Of a DNA stretch of 64,000 bases, positions 41,985-52,798 are shown piece by piece. This stretch comes from Fibrobacter sp. GTDB lineage: Bacteria > Fibrobacterota > Fibrobacteria > Fibrobacterales > Fibrobacteraceae. Both the position numbers and the translations under genes were made by a program. Numbering within the stretch: position 1 is the first letter of the stretch; every line of letters begins with the position of its first letter. The stretch spans positions 62,001 to 126,000 of the forward strand of contig JAKSIF010000005.1 of NCBI GenBank assembly GCA_024398965.1. The letters are read 5' to 3'. The notes beneath the pieces are model-generated. The model made no database searches. It was given only the letters and a program-made list of their open reading frames with translations, and was not told the origin of the DNA.

Positions 41985-42020
41985 AAGAAAAATACCCCCC
42001 GTCTTGTAACGGGGAGTATT
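41985..42020 (-). terminator. Terminator after ddh
   Basis: On the minus strand AATACTCCCCGT and ACGGGGGGTATT pair around TACAAG, followed by TTTTCTTTT. Confidence 0.78.
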
Positions 42021-42064
42021 TCAAAAAAGCCAGGCTAACGCGGCCACGAGGCTGCGCGGAACTC

Positions 42065-43048
42065 TTACAGCAAGTGTGCGCGGAGTTCTTCGCCGCTCTG
42101 TTCGCTCAGGTATGCAGGAGGAACATCGAGAACGGTGAAGCAACCGGTCTTGCCTTCAGCCTTCATGCGAAGTGCTGCGCGGGCAAACGCGATCACTGCA
42201 GCAGTAGTGAATTCCGGATTGGAGTCCAGCTTCAGGCTGTATTCGATCACGTGGGTGTGTTCGTTGTTCATGCCGGTCTTGCCGGTACGAATCACGAAAC
42301 CACCGTGAGCGAGACCGCTGTGGTTTGCATTGAATTCTTCTTCGCTGATGAAGTTTACGGTGGTGTCGTATTCATCGAAGTAGTTCTTCATGGTCTTGAT
42401 TTCGTTTTCGACGTAGGCTGCATCTGCGCCTTCTTCAAGAACCACATAGCAAAGGCGGGTGTGCTTCTGACGGGTGGTCAGTTCAGGCATGGAACCGCTA
42501 CGGACAGCTTCAAGAGCTTCCGGAACCGGGCAGGTGTACTGCTTGGCGTTCTTCACGCCCTTGATGCGGCGGACAGCGTCGGAGTGACCCTGAGAAACGC
42601 CCTTGCCCCAGAAGGTGTAATCCTTGCCATCAGGGAGGATTGCGTTTGCATAGACGCGGTTCAGGGAGAACATACCCGGATCCCAACCCACGGAGATCAT
42701 GGCAATCTTGCCTGCAGCCTTGGCGGCAGCATCAACGTTTGCAAAGTGAGTAGGAATGTTGGCGTGGGTGTCGAAAGTATCGATAACGTTGAACTTGGCA
42801 GCCATTTCCGGAGTCATCTTGGGAAGGTCAGTAGCGCTACCGCCGCAGATCACCAGCATGTCGATCTTGTCGGCCCACTTTTCGATTTCAGAGACGTTGA
42901 GAACGGGAATGTTCGGGGTCTGAATCTTGACAGTAGCGGGATCACGACGGGTGAACACTGCAACCAGTTCCATGTCCTTAGTCTTCTTGACTGCGCATTC
43001 GATGCCGCGGCCCAAGTTACCATAACCGAGAATAGCGATTTTTGCCAT
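42065..43048 (-). CDS. ddh: meso-Diaminopimelate dehydrogenase
   Basis: A 327-aa NADPH-dependent enzyme that reductively aminates tetrahydrodipicolinate directly to meso-diaminopimelate for lysine and peptidoglycan. The Rossmann motif is ILGYGNLGRGIECAV. FDTHANIPTHF, SVGWDPGMFSLNRVY and FWGKGVSQGHSDAVRRIKGV are diagnostic of Ddh. The length equals the family norm. It is a single-gene unit with its own terminator. The upstream 337 bp hold two kinds of palindrome (43184-43241 and 43297-43369). Confidence 0.96.
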   Translation of the reverse strand: MAKIAILGYGNLGRGIECAVKKTKDMELVAVFTRRDPATVKIQTPNIPVLNVSEIEKWADKIDMLVICGGSATDLPKMTPEMAAKFNVIDTFDTHANIPTHFANVDAAAKAAGKIAMISVGWDPGMFSLNRVYANAILPDGKDYTFWGKGVSQGHSDAVRRIKGVKNAKQYTCPVPEALEAVRSGSMPELTTRQKHTRLCYVVLEEGADAAYVENEIKTMKNYFDEYDTTVNFISEEEFNANHSGLAHGGFVIRTGKTGMNNEHTHVIEYSLKLDSNPEFTTAAVIAFARAALRMKAEGKTGCFTVLDVPPAYLSEQSGEELRAHLL

Positions 43049-43183
43049 AATAAAGGTCCTTATAGGGGGCTTTTTGAGAGTTTATTTTAAATTTTTCAGT
43101 GGGAAAAATAACAAAGAGTGAAAAACAAAACTACAAGTTTTTTGCCTATTTTTACGAGAGAAAAGGCATTTTTCGGCATTTTC

Positions 43184-43241
43184 TTTACATTTTGTGTAAA
43201 AATCAACGTTTTTACACTTTTTGTTTTACAATTTTTGTAAA
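43184..43241. promoter_or_regulatory. Paired TTTACA-N5-TGTAAA palindromes upstream of ddh
   Basis: Perfect palindromic half-sites stand at 43184-43200 and 43225-43241, 41 bp apart (about four helical turns). A lone TTTACA lies between them at 43211. They are 136-193 bp upstream of the ddh start. They look like operators for a dimeric regulator; the regulator is unknown. Confidence 0.45.
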
Positions 43242-43296
43242 TCCAGAATTTACCGTTTTCCAAGCATCTTTTGCAAAAAAATGATTTTCAGCGCTT

Positions 43297-43369
43297 GTTA
43301 ACGATTTCGTTAACCAATCATGGCGAAATTCCATCAAAAACCAACGCATTAGTTAACGATTTGATTAAC
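43297..43369. promoter_or_regulatory. Two copies of an 18-bp GTTAAC palindrome between dut and ddh
   Basis: GTTAACGATTTCGTTAAC at 43297-43314 is a perfect inverted repeat. GTTAACGATTTGATTAAC at 43352-43369 is the same with two changes, 55 bp away. The outer bases CGCTTGTTAA (43292) and TTAACAAGCG (43365) add a longer inverted repeat around both. The function is unknown. The rest of the 337-bp gap is AT-rich and shows no gene. Confidence 0.5.
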
Positions 43370-43385
43370 AAGCGTTGCAGCAAGA

Positions 43386-43823
43386 TTATTTAACGCCGGT
43401 GCTGCCAAAGCCGCCGCGGTCTTTGTCATTGAGATCGCCTTCTTCAAATTCCAGAGTAGGCTGGATTTCCATGATGCGGAACTGGGCTATGCGGGAGCCT
43501 TTTTCGATGGTCACGTCTTCGGTGGCGTACACCGGCATTTTCCACCAGTCGCCCTTGCCACAGTAGCTGGAATCTACCACGCCTACGGAATTGGTCTGCA
43601 GGATCTTAAAGTTCTTGAAGGTGGAACTGCGAGGAGCCAGGTGTGCCTCGTAGCCCTCGGGCAACTTCATGGCTACCCCTAGGTGGATCAGCTTGAACTC
43701 GCCCTTCTTGAGGGTCACAGTTTCTGCCGCACTCAGGTCGATCCAGTCGGACTTTCCGCCCACATACGTAAGGCGCGGGATGGTGTCGTCAAGATATTGG
43801 ATGGTGATTTTCTTTGAAGCCAT
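43386..43823 (-). CDS. dut: dUTP diphosphatase
   Basis: A 145-aa trimeric dUTPase-fold protein that hydrolyses dUTP to dUMP. Motif 3 is visible as NSVGVVDSSYCGKGDWW (usually G-V-I-D-x-x-Y-x-G), with HLAPRSSTFKNFKILQTN ahead of it (motif 2), RIAQFRIM (motif 4) and the flexible Gly-rich tail RGGFGSTG (motif 5). The ATG at 43821-43823 (MASKKITIQYLDD) is preferred to the upstream start. The tRNA methyltransferase gene lies upstream on the same strand, 42 bp away. Confidence 0.93.
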   Translation of the reverse strand: MASKKITIQYLDDTIPRLTYVGGKSDWIDLSAAETVTLKKGEFKLIHLGVAMKLPEGYEAHLAPRSSTFKNFKILQTNSVGVVDSSYCGKGDWWKMPVYATEDVTIEKGSRIAQFRIMEIQPTLEFEEGDLNDKDRGGFGSTGVK

Positions 43824-43865
43824 GTTTTCCCCTGGATTCTTCACTTCGTTCAGAATGACGTGTTT

Positions 43866-44669
43866 TTACTTATCCGCAGATTCCGAATTTTCAACGGAGG
43901 TTGCTTCTGCGGCTTTTGCGGCAGCAGCCTTGGCGCGGTCTTCGGCCTGTTCCAAGCGGGCGGGCTTTCCGGCGACGTTACGAAGCAAGCCGAACAAGGC
44001 GCTCAGTTCGTTGCGGGTGGGGTGCAGGCGCTGGAGCAAGGTATTCAGGAAGTTGTCGCGCCAGGCCTGGTCGTGGTACTGACCTGTCAAATAGCGGTCC
44101 AGGAATTTCTTGAAGCCGTTGATCTGGTCGATGGTGGCGGGCTGGGTTTCGCAGGCTCCCTTGGAGCCGCGCTTGGCACGGCCTTCGCCGTTGGCAAGCG
44201 CTCCCGAACGGCAAAGTTCGTACAGCGAAACAGAAACTGCCTGACCCAAGTTCAAGCTCATGAGGCCCGGTACCGGAATTTCGCACTGGTAGGTGCAAGC
44301 GTTCACTTCTTCAAGAGCGAGGCCGCAGGATTCGCGACCGTACACCAAGGCGATGGTTCCGTCATCCGGCAACATGTCAGACAAGTCGGGCACCATGCAA
44401 TGCTTGATAGCGCTACCGAAAATGCGGCGGCTGAAGGCTACTGCGCAAGAGCAATCGCCGATAGCTTCCTGGAAGGAATGGACGATGGTCGCCTTGTCCA
44501 GAATGTCGTGGCTGTTGGCTGCAGTGTGGTAGGAATTTTCGATGACCTTGTTGCGCTTGGGGTAAACAATGTACAGTTCATCCAAGGCGTAGCAATGCAT
44601 GGCGCGGGCCACGAAGCCCACGTTGTGAGGATGTTCCGGTTCAACTAAGACAACTCTAAATTTTCGCAT
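43866..44669 (-). CDS. trmJ: tRNA/rRNA 2'-O-methyltransferase of the SPOUT class (TrmJ-like)
   Basis: A 267-aa knotted methyltransferase. VVLVEPEHPHNVGFVARAM is the N-terminal motif 1. IALVYGRESCGLALEEVNAC is motif 2. CEIPVPGLMSLNLGQAVSVSLYEL is motif 3, which binds S-adenosylmethionine in the trefoil knot. TrmJ methylates position 32 of some tRNAs. The C-terminal extension is rich in Ala/Lys/Glu. The assignment to TrmJ rather than another SpoU member rests on the PEHPHNVG opening. Confidence 0.87.
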   Translation of the reverse strand: MRKFRVVLVEPEHPHNVGFVARAMHCYALDELYIVYPKRNKVIENSYHTAANSHDILDKATIVHSFQEAIGDCSCAVAFSRRIFGSAIKHCMVPDLSDMLPDDGTIALVYGRESCGLALEEVNACTYQCEIPVPGLMSLNLGQAVSVSLYELCRSGALANGEGRAKRGSKGACETQPATIDQINGFKKFLDRYLTGQYHDQAWRDNFLNTLLQRLHPTRNELSALFGLLRNVAGKPARLEQAEDRAKAAAAKAAEATSVENSESADK

Positions 44670-44713
44670 TTTCTTCCTTTAATTCTAAACGTTCTAGATC
44701 CTTCGTCGCTTCG

Positions 44714-44828
44714 CTCCTCAGGATGATACTGAAGGCTTACTCCTCAGGATGACACAGAAGGCTTACTCCTCAGGATGACTCTGAAGGTTCGCTCCTCTGG
44801 ACGACACAGTATAATCGCTCAGGATGAC
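44714..44828. repeat. Tandem 26-bp repeat, four units plus a partial unit
   Basis: The units CTCCTCAGGATGA-CTGAAGGCTTA start at 44714, 44740, 44766 and 44792, exactly 26 bp apart, with a fifth partial unit (CTCAGGATGAC) at 44818. The core CAGGATGAC is shared with the dispersed repeats near 54 kb and at 62.36 kb. No gene is seen. Confidence 0.85.
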
Positions 44829-44835
44829 ACCGGGG

Positions 44836-45771
44836 TCAAATCTTCCAGCTAAAATCTTTTCCGCGGATTTCGTTTTGCACCACTTCGCCTTCCGCAAGGT
44901 CAGCGCCCGCGAACACGATAGAGCGATTCTTGCCACTTACCGTCAAGCGGTCATCCTGCCAGGAATCTACACCCAGTTCAGCCAAGCGGGCGGCGGTAGC
45001 ATTCCACAAGCCCTCGGGCGAACCCATGTCAATCCAGGTGGCATCCATCTGGCTCATGTCTACAAAGGGCGGGCGGCCTGCGGCAATTTCCTGTTTCCAG
45101 AATTCACGGATGTCAAACTCCCCATCGGCAATGCGGGCCAGAGCCTCGTCGCTGTAATAGGAAACTCCCGAGAACGTAGCGGCAGCCCCCACTTCAGAAC
45201 CAAAGCGGCCAGCCACACCCACCAGGCGACCTTCCCCATCCACACGGAAAGTATTCACCTTCGGGAAATCCACTGCCAGCAAGGCAACGCCCGGCGCAGT
45301 ACTCTCCGGAGAGTCGGCGACAGAACCATTCTGTGCGCCCGCAGCAAATGCACGTTTCGCATTTTCTACAAACTTTTTCAAGTCAAAACTGCAGTAGGCG
45401 TCGCCGTTCATAATCAAGAGTCCACCGCGGTATCCTTCTCGCCAAATACGTTTTAAGGGTCCTGCCGTTCCTAAAATTTCCGGTTCCACCCAGACCTTTT
45501 CAAAGCCAAGGCGTTCCCCTTCGGCCACAACCTGTTCAGCCAAATAGTGGGCATTAGCATGAAGACGAACCCCTGCGCAGTCCTTATCAGAAGCCATTGC
45601 TGCATCATCAACAATCGCCCTAGCCTTAATGACCTGCTGCTCTAGGATACTCTTGTCCACCACAGGAACCAAGGGCTTCGGCACATCGTTGGTCAAGGGA
45701 CGTAGTCTTGTTCCCAAACCAGCCGCCAAAATCAAGACGTTCAATTTATTGGATTTATCGTTTTCCATCAT
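44836..45771 (-). CDS. Sugar-phosphate nucleotidyltransferase
   Basis: A 311-aa GT-A-like pyrophosphorylase that activates a sugar 1-phosphate. The nucleotide-binding signature is LILAAGLGTRLRPLTNDVPK, followed by PLVPVVDKSILEQQV. GTAGPLKRIW and LIMNGDAYCSFDL provide the metal and sugar sites. Related enzymes include MurU (MurNAc-1-P uridylyltransferase) and HddC or mannose-1-phosphate guanylyltransferases; the substrate cannot be told from sequence. The C-terminal part lacks a left-handed beta helix. It is a single gene between the 26-bp repeat and a barrel protein gene. Confidence 0.85.
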   Translation of the reverse strand: MMENDKSNKLNVLILAAGLGTRLRPLTNDVPKPLVPVVDKSILEQQVIKARAIVDDAAMASDKDCAGVRLHANAHYLAEQVVAEGERLGFEKVWVEPEILGTAGPLKRIWREGYRGGLLIMNGDAYCSFDLKKFVENAKRAFAAGAQNGSVADSPESTAPGVALLAVDFPKVNTFRVDGEGRLVGVAGRFGSEVGAAATFSGVSYYSDEALARIADGEFDIREFWKQEIAAGRPPFVDMSQMDATWIDMGSPEGLWNATAARLAELGVDSWQDDRLTVSGKNRSIVFAGADLAEGEVVQNEIRGKDFSWKI

Positions 45772-45849
45772 TTACAAAAATAGAAAACCTCACCCTAAGA
45801 CTAGGCTCCAAATTTCACAGGGGCCTTTAAATTACGACGAACTTCAAAA

Positions 45850-46866
45850 CTAGAACTTATGATTCCAGCTCAGAGCAATTCGATAGAAGAACCATTCTCG
45901 GCCGGTCTTTACCAACAGCGGTTCCTCATCGGCTTTTTCGTGTTTGGTCGCAAAGCTTCGCTCCCCCTCAACAGTGTAGAGAGTAGTCAAAGAATTCGTT
46001 TCATTCAATTTAAAACTCATAAGGAGACTCAAGTCGATCCACATGAAATCGCCATCGAAAGTACGGCCAACTTTTCCATAGTCGGCGGGATCATAGTGAC
46101 CGTAGAACTCGCCCATGACACCAACCATATTCAGCACCAGGGGCATCTGGTAACCAAGAACACCTGTTACAGAATATTGCCAGCCGTTGGCGCAGCCAGG
46201 AAACACCTGCCACTCCCAAATTTCACCATCATCCACGCCTGTTATGCCCTGATAAATCCACTTGTACGAAGCCACCATTACCACATGGCTCCAATCACCC
46301 TCAATCAAGGCTCCCGTATCAAACTGGAATGTAGCCGAGGCCCAGTAATCATAATAGTAGTGAGCAAAGGGTGTCAGGGATTCGTATTCCGCCTTCTTGA
46401 AATTGTACTTGCTCATGCCATCAAATCCAAGAGGATTCCAGCCGGAACCAATGGACGCACCCGCACCAAAAACCAAGAAAGGAACAGGCGTAAAGTCAAC
46501 GCCCAACTTGGGTCGCAAGGAAACAGGTGAAAGTTCCAAGGCTCCAGTCAATTCGACATTGGCGCCACTAAGCAACCAGTGTGAGCCCAAGGGTGTGGGC
46601 AACGTATACGTGGCATTAAAGGTAGTCAAGGCCTTGGCGCCGTCGAAGGGACTTGCCACCGAAGCAAAGTGATCATTCCCCGTTTCAATTTTTCGTTCAA
46701 CATAACTGGCCGCCAGGGTTGTAAGAGAAAAGGACCAATCAGAAGCAGATGCATCGGAAGGATTTTCCGCAGATTCCTGAGCCAATACATTTTGTGTAAA
46801 TAAAGATACAAGGAGGATCGCAAAAAAAGTTGCACCCCTTAAAGAAAAAACATTTTGACAAGCCAT
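45850..46866 (-). CDS. Predicted outer-membrane beta-barrel protein, unknown function
   Basis: A 338-aa exported protein. MACQNVFSLRGATFFAILLV, followed by SLFTQNVLAQ, is a signal peptide, so the ATG at 46864-46866 is used instead of the longer frame. Long amphipathic strands (WSFSLTTLAASYVERKIE, WASATFQFDTGALIEGDW, WIDLSLLMSFKLNETN) and a C-terminal aromatic end (ALSWNHKF) suggest a barrel. No family was recognised. It is divergent from the DUF748 gene with 84 bp between starts. Confidence 0.72.
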   Translation of the reverse strand: MACQNVFSLRGATFFAILLVSLFTQNVLAQESAENPSDASASDWSFSLTTLAASYVERKIETGNDHFASVASPFDGAKALTTFNATYTLPTPLGSHWLLSGANVELTGALELSPVSLRPKLGVDFTPVPFLVFGAGASIGSGWNPLGFDGMSKYNFKKAEYESLTPFAHYYYDYWASATFQFDTGALIEGDWSHVVMVASYKWIYQGITGVDDGEIWEWQVFPGCANGWQYSVTGVLGYQMPLVLNMVGVMGEFYGHYDPADYGKVGRTFDGDFMWIDLSLLMSFKLNETNSLTTLYTVEGERSFATKHEKADEEPLLVKTGREWFFYRIALSWNHKF

Positions 46867-46950
46867 ACAATTCACCACTTTTCCATGAAATAATATAATA
46901 ATCATTTTTGTCTGTTTTGGTTCTCGTATCAACTTTCTATTTTTAGAGCC

Positions 46951-49326
46951 ATGAAGAAACGTTATATCGCCCTCATCATTCTCGCGGTACTTTTCGTCAT
47001 CGTAATTGCCGCATTGAAAATTGCACCTTCAGTCGCCAAGGACTACGTGGTTGACCATTCCGAGGAATTGATTGGCCGCAAGATGAAGATCGAAAGCATT
47101 AGCTTCAGTCCTCTTACCTTTACCGTTTCCGTAGACGGGTTCGCCATTTACGAACAGGACGGAGCAACGCCCTTTGTCGCCTTCGACAAGTTCCGCATCA
47201 ACGTGAACCCAACTCGTTTGATTTCAAAGGAAATCAGCGTCAGCGAAATCTACCTGAAGGGTTTGTACACCCAGGTGGTTCAGGACGGAGACCGTTTCAA
47301 CTTCAGCGACATTCTGGATAAGTTTGCCGCCGCCGACAGCACCGCAGATTCCGCCGCGGTAGATAGTGCCGCAGTGGCCGACACCGTGGCTGTTGCCGAC
47401 AGCGCTTCCGTGGACAGCGCCGACGCCAACAAGCCCATGAACCTGGACCCTTCCGAAGCAATCGGTTTCAGTGTAGCCATCGAAAACATCGTTCTTGAAA
47501 AGGGCAATATCATCTATCAAGATCGCAAGGTGGGCTCCAAGTTCCACATCCAGGATTTTTCCCTGGGTATTCCCGCAGTCTACTTCAACAACAAGGCTAC
47601 AGACATCGGTCTGAACTTGAAGTTTGCTGACGGCGGAGACTTGGGCGTCAAGGTCAGTTTCAACATGCGGAACCAGGACTTCGACGTTTCAGTGGCTCTG
47701 AACCAGTTTGCCCTGGCATGCGTCAAGCCCTACATGAACGACTTCATCAACTACAAGGATTTCAGTGGCGCCCTGAGCGTCAACCTGAACGTAAACGGAA
47801 ACGTCAATGACGTTTTGGCATCCAACGTCAAGGGTACCGTTGGCCTGGACAGCATCGTGCTGACAGAAGTCTCCGAAAAGACCATCGGCGTGAACCACGT
47901 TGGCGTCGGTATCGCCAAGGCAAACCTGAACGAAATGAATTTCGAAGTGGATTCCGTCATTGTCGACGGAGCCTTCGCCCACCTGGATTTGTACAAGGGC
48001 GGCAAGACCAATATCGACGTACTGCTGAATCCCAAGGGCAACACAGCAGAAGTGGATTCCACGGACTCCACCACAGCAGCCCTCAATAACGCCACCGTAA
48101 CGGAAACCCCTGCAGAAGTCGCCAAGGCGGATTCATCCGAAGCCAAGCCGGCTGAAGCAACGACAGACAAGGCCGCCGAAAAACAGAAGCCTCTAAAGTT
48201 CGTTCTGCATCAGCTTTTGGTAAAGAACACCTCCGTTTCCGCCAACGACAACACCATCAAGAAGCCCTTCAACTACAAGGTCAGCGGCATTACCGTCAAC
48301 GGAAGCAACATCAACTTTGACACCCCCTGCACAGTCAATGTAAGCGCAGCCTTCCCCGAGGGCGGCAGCCTCTCCGTAAAGTACAAGGGAGCTCTTTCCG
48401 ACATGAGCACCATGGACGCCTACATCAGCGTCAAGAACCTGGCCCTGAAGCATTTCAGCCCCTACAGCTATCACTTTACCGGCTACCCCATCAGCTCCGG
48501 CACCATGGCCTTCGCCAGCGACAACAAGATTAACAAGTACGAGCTAGACAGCAAGAACACCATCGACATCTACAACATCGACGTGGCAGACAAGGATCCC
48601 AACGCAGACCCGGAATTCACCGTTCCCATGAAGGTTGGCCTGTACATCCTTAAGGACAAGGATGACAAGATCCAGTTTGATGTTCCGGTGAAGGGCAACC
48701 TGCAGGATCCGGAATTCTCCTACCTGAAGATTGTATGGAAGACCGTGATGAACCTGCTGGTAAAGGTAGCCCTCTCTCCGTTGAAGATTGTGGGTAACGT
48801 TGCCAACAGCGGAGCAAGCGCCGTGGGCCTTGACCTAGGCAAGAACGACGAAATCGTCATCGACCCGCTGAACAACGTACTGGAAAGCGAGCACTACGCC
48901 AAGGCAAGCAAGATGGTTTCCGCCCTAGCCAAGGACCCGAAACTCAAGATGAACTTTGTTCAGAGTTTCAACATGAAGAAGACTGTTGAGGCCTACAAAA
49001 CCCGCAAGCTGAAAACCGATTTCTACAAGCAGAGCCAAGGCAAGACAACCTTGAACGAGCTTGACGAAAAGAGCATCATCGCCATCGATGACAAGGACAG
49101 CGCCTATGTAGCCTACGCTGCAGCAAATGCCTCCAAGCTGGACCGCAAGACCCTGGAAGCAGAAATCCTTGAAATGGCCAAGAAGCGCAACCAGGATTTG
49201 CTCAAGACCTTGCAGCAGCAAAGCGGTGTCACCAAGAAGAACGTTACCGTGGAAACCGCTCCCCGTAGCGAACTGGTAAACCACAAGGGCAAGGCAATGT
49301 ACAAGGTACAGATTGACGTCCAATAA
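46951..49326 (+). CDS. DUF748 / AsmA-like envelope protein
   Basis: A 791-aa protein anchored by one N-terminal helix (residues 5-26, YIALIILAVLFVIVIAALKI). The following SFSPLTFTVSVDGFAIYEQ and LISKEISVSEIYLKGLYTQV are typical of DUF748, an AsmA/TamB-related repeat family that forms lipid-conducting or lipid-homeostasis structures between the membranes. Two Ala/Asp/Ser-rich low-complexity stretches lie near residues 128-155 and 370-410. The C-terminal region (LGKNDEIVIDPLNN) again fits DUF748. A strong terminator follows. Function in envelope biogenesis is inferred from the family. Confidence 0.85.
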   Translation: MKKRYIALIILAVLFVIVIAALKIAPSVAKDYVVDHSEELIGRKMKIESISFSPLTFTVSVDGFAIYEQDGATPFVAFDKFRINVNPTRLISKEISVSEIYLKGLYTQVVQDGDRFNFSDILDKFAAADSTADSAAVDSAAVADTVAVADSASVDSADANKPMNLDPSEAIGFSVAIENIVLEKGNIIYQDRKVGSKFHIQDFSLGIPAVYFNNKATDIGLNLKFADGGDLGVKVSFNMRNQDFDVSVALNQFALACVKPYMNDFINYKDFSGALSVNLNVNGNVNDVLASNVKGTVGLDSIVLTEVSEKTIGVNHVGVGIAKANLNEMNFEVDSVIVDGAFAHLDLYKGGKTNIDVLLNPKGNTAEVDSTDSTTAALNNATVTETPAEVAKADSSEAKPAEATTDKAAEKQKPLKFVLHQLLVKNTSVSANDNTIKKPFNYKVSGITVNGSNINFDTPCTVNVSAAFPEGGSLSVKYKGALSDMSTMDAYISVKNLALKHFSPYSYHFTGYPISSGTMAFASDNKINKYELDSKNTIDIYNIDVADKDPNADPEFTVPMKVGLYILKDKDDKIQFDVPVKGNLQDPEFSYLKIVWKTVMNLLVKVALSPLKIVGNVANSGASAVGLDLGKNDEIVIDPLNNVLESEHYAKASKMVSALAKDPKLKMNFVQSFNMKKTVEAYKTRKLKTDFYKQSQGKTTLNELDEKSIIAIDDKDSAYVAYAAANASKLDRKTLEAEILEMAKKRNQDLLKTLQQQSGVTKKNVTVETAPRSELVNHKGKAMYKVQIDVQ

Positions 49327-49372
49327 TTCCTGACCGACGCAAACCGCACCTCGTCATATTTCAATCGAATAC

Positions 49373-49402
49373 AAAAAACGTCCCCGAAAAGGGACGTTTT
49401 TC
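49373..49402. terminator. Terminator after the DUF748 gene
   Basis: ACGTCCC-CGAAAA-GGGACGT with A and T runs on both sides; it also serves the convergent FIST gene. Confidence 0.88.
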
Positions 49403-49490
49403 TTTTTGCATTTTCGACAGCGAATTATTGCAAACTTCGACGCGGATGGTTCGTCGCGGATGTTTTGTCGCGGATGGTTTGTCGCAGAAA

Positions 49491-50789
49491 TCAGCGGGTT
49501 TCGTTGAAATGGCGCTTATAGGCATCCAGCTGTTTGTTCAGTTCATCAACCTCGGCAGAAGTTTCACGAATGAAGGTCGCCATGCGGGCTGCCAGAGGAA
49601 GCTTGGACGTCTTGATTTCTTGCTTTCTATACGCGGAAGCCTGCAAGCCCTTGCCGTATCCCTCGCGCATGGCAGCCACCACCAGCGTGATGTTATGCTG
49701 ATTCAGGTGGCCCTTTTCCCTCAGGAACTCCCCATGGGAGAAAAATCCGGAGGAGCCTGCAATATGCTTGAACGGTTGGATTTCAAGAGTTGAATCCTGG
49801 CCCGTCCAAAAAGCCTTACGTGCGGCACAGTCAAAAATATGAAGCACATCGGGATTCATCTTCTTGATCTTTTCGCTTTCCTGCTGGATGGAATCCACAA
49901 TGGTCAGAGGTTCACCATAGGACAGGCTAATGACGGAACCAACCTCCACGTCAGAGCTCATGGTCAAGGAACCATCGGGATTACTGGCGGCAGGGGCACG
50001 CACAATGCTTGTTCCGTTATGCTCGTACAAAATCGGGAAATCCAACGCATTGTAGAAGAAGTTTTCGTCGTTCTGGATGCCAAGATACTTGCGGTAAATT
50101 TCGTAAGCAGGCACACCCCCAAGTTCATACAAAGTGCTCCCCTCGGCCTTGGTCACCAGGAAGTGCCTACCGATGGATTTCCATCCGCTGATCTTAAGGG
50201 ATTCCACATAGAATTCATCTCCACCAAAGAACAGAATCAGCAGGCCTTTGCTGTTAAAGCCCCCTTCGGAGGAAAAAACGCAACTCTTGGAACTGGTTAT
50301 GTCGGGAGAGCAGACTATGGCTCCGAACATCTGGATTTCGGGAGCAAGGCCATCCATGCCTTCGCAAAAACTGGTAGTAGATTCCGCAGAGATGGTATGG
50401 TACATCTCGATGGCCTTTACCCAGGGATGGTTCTTTGATTCAGCAACAATCTGCTTGGCAATATCGCAGGAGGGAGCAGAGCCCAAGTCGTACTGGAACA
50501 GCTTAAAGCGGGTAGAATCCTTCTCGAAGATGGTGGCCGTCACAGAAATCTCGGCGGCGCCGTCACAATCCACGATATTTCCGCTGGTGGAATTGCCAAA
50601 CCAGGGTGTACCAGGGAACATCTCCTCAATGGCATTCCACACCGGCTGAAGTTTCTGTTCGTCGAGGACTACGGAATGAATCTGAAAGTACAGACGGGTC
50701 GGATCCACGGAACCCAACTCGGCCTTAAGCACAAAAAGTGCCCTCTTGAAATCATCAACGTTTGTAAAGGAAAAATTCTTGACTTTCAT
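49491..50789 (-). CDS. FIST-domain sensory protein
   Basis: A 432-aa cytoplasmic protein with FIST_N and FIST_C domains, thought to sense small ligands such as amino acids. FIST_N includes TPWFGNSTSGNIVDCDGAAE. FIST_C includes EHNGTSIVRAPAASNPDGSL and SSGFFSHGEFLREKGHLNQH. The last 35 residues form a coiled coil (SAEVDELNKQLDAYKRHF). In other bacteria such a coil continues into GGDEF or kinase output domains, which are absent here, so this looks like a standalone sensor that could signal to a partner such as the hybrid kinase at 59134. Confidence 0.85.
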   Translation of the reverse strand: MKVKNFSFTNVDDFKRALFVLKAELGSVDPTRLYFQIHSVVLDEQKLQPVWNAIEEMFPGTPWFGNSTSGNIVDCDGAAEISVTATIFEKDSTRFKLFQYDLGSAPSCDIAKQIVAESKNHPWVKAIEMYHTISAESTTSFCEGMDGLAPEIQMFGAIVCSPDITSSKSCVFSSEGGFNSKGLLILFFGGDEFYVESLKISGWKSIGRHFLVTKAEGSTLYELGGVPAYEIYRKYLGIQNDENFFYNALDFPILYEHNGTSIVRAPAASNPDGSLTMSSDVEVGSVISLSYGEPLTIVDSIQQESEKIKKMNPDVLHIFDCAARKAFWTGQDSTLEIQPFKHIAGSSGFFSHGEFLREKGHLNQHNITLVVAAMREGYGKGLQASAYRKQEIKTSKLPLAARMATFIRETSAEVDELNKQLDAYKRHFNETR

Positions 50790-50863
50790 TCGACTATCCT
50801 AACCTCAACACTATTTTACTTGAATATACAATCAAATTACAGAATAAAGTCATTTTTACACAT

Positions 50864-50897
50864 AAAAAAATCCCGGCGTCTTAAAAACGTCGGGATT
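50864..50897 (-). terminator. Terminator after thiC
   Basis: AAATCCCGGCGT / ACGTCGGGATTT around CTTAAAA; on the minus strand a T-run follows. Confidence 0.82.
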
Positions 50898-50923
50898 TGT
50901 TAGCGGCTCCGTTTTACCAAGGA

Positions 50924-52726
<1,803 letters not shown>

Positions 52727-52798
52727 TTCATATTTTAAAGATAGCATAAATAAAGGTTAGAATTTGGTCAATTCCTATATATTTTGTATTTTTAAAGT

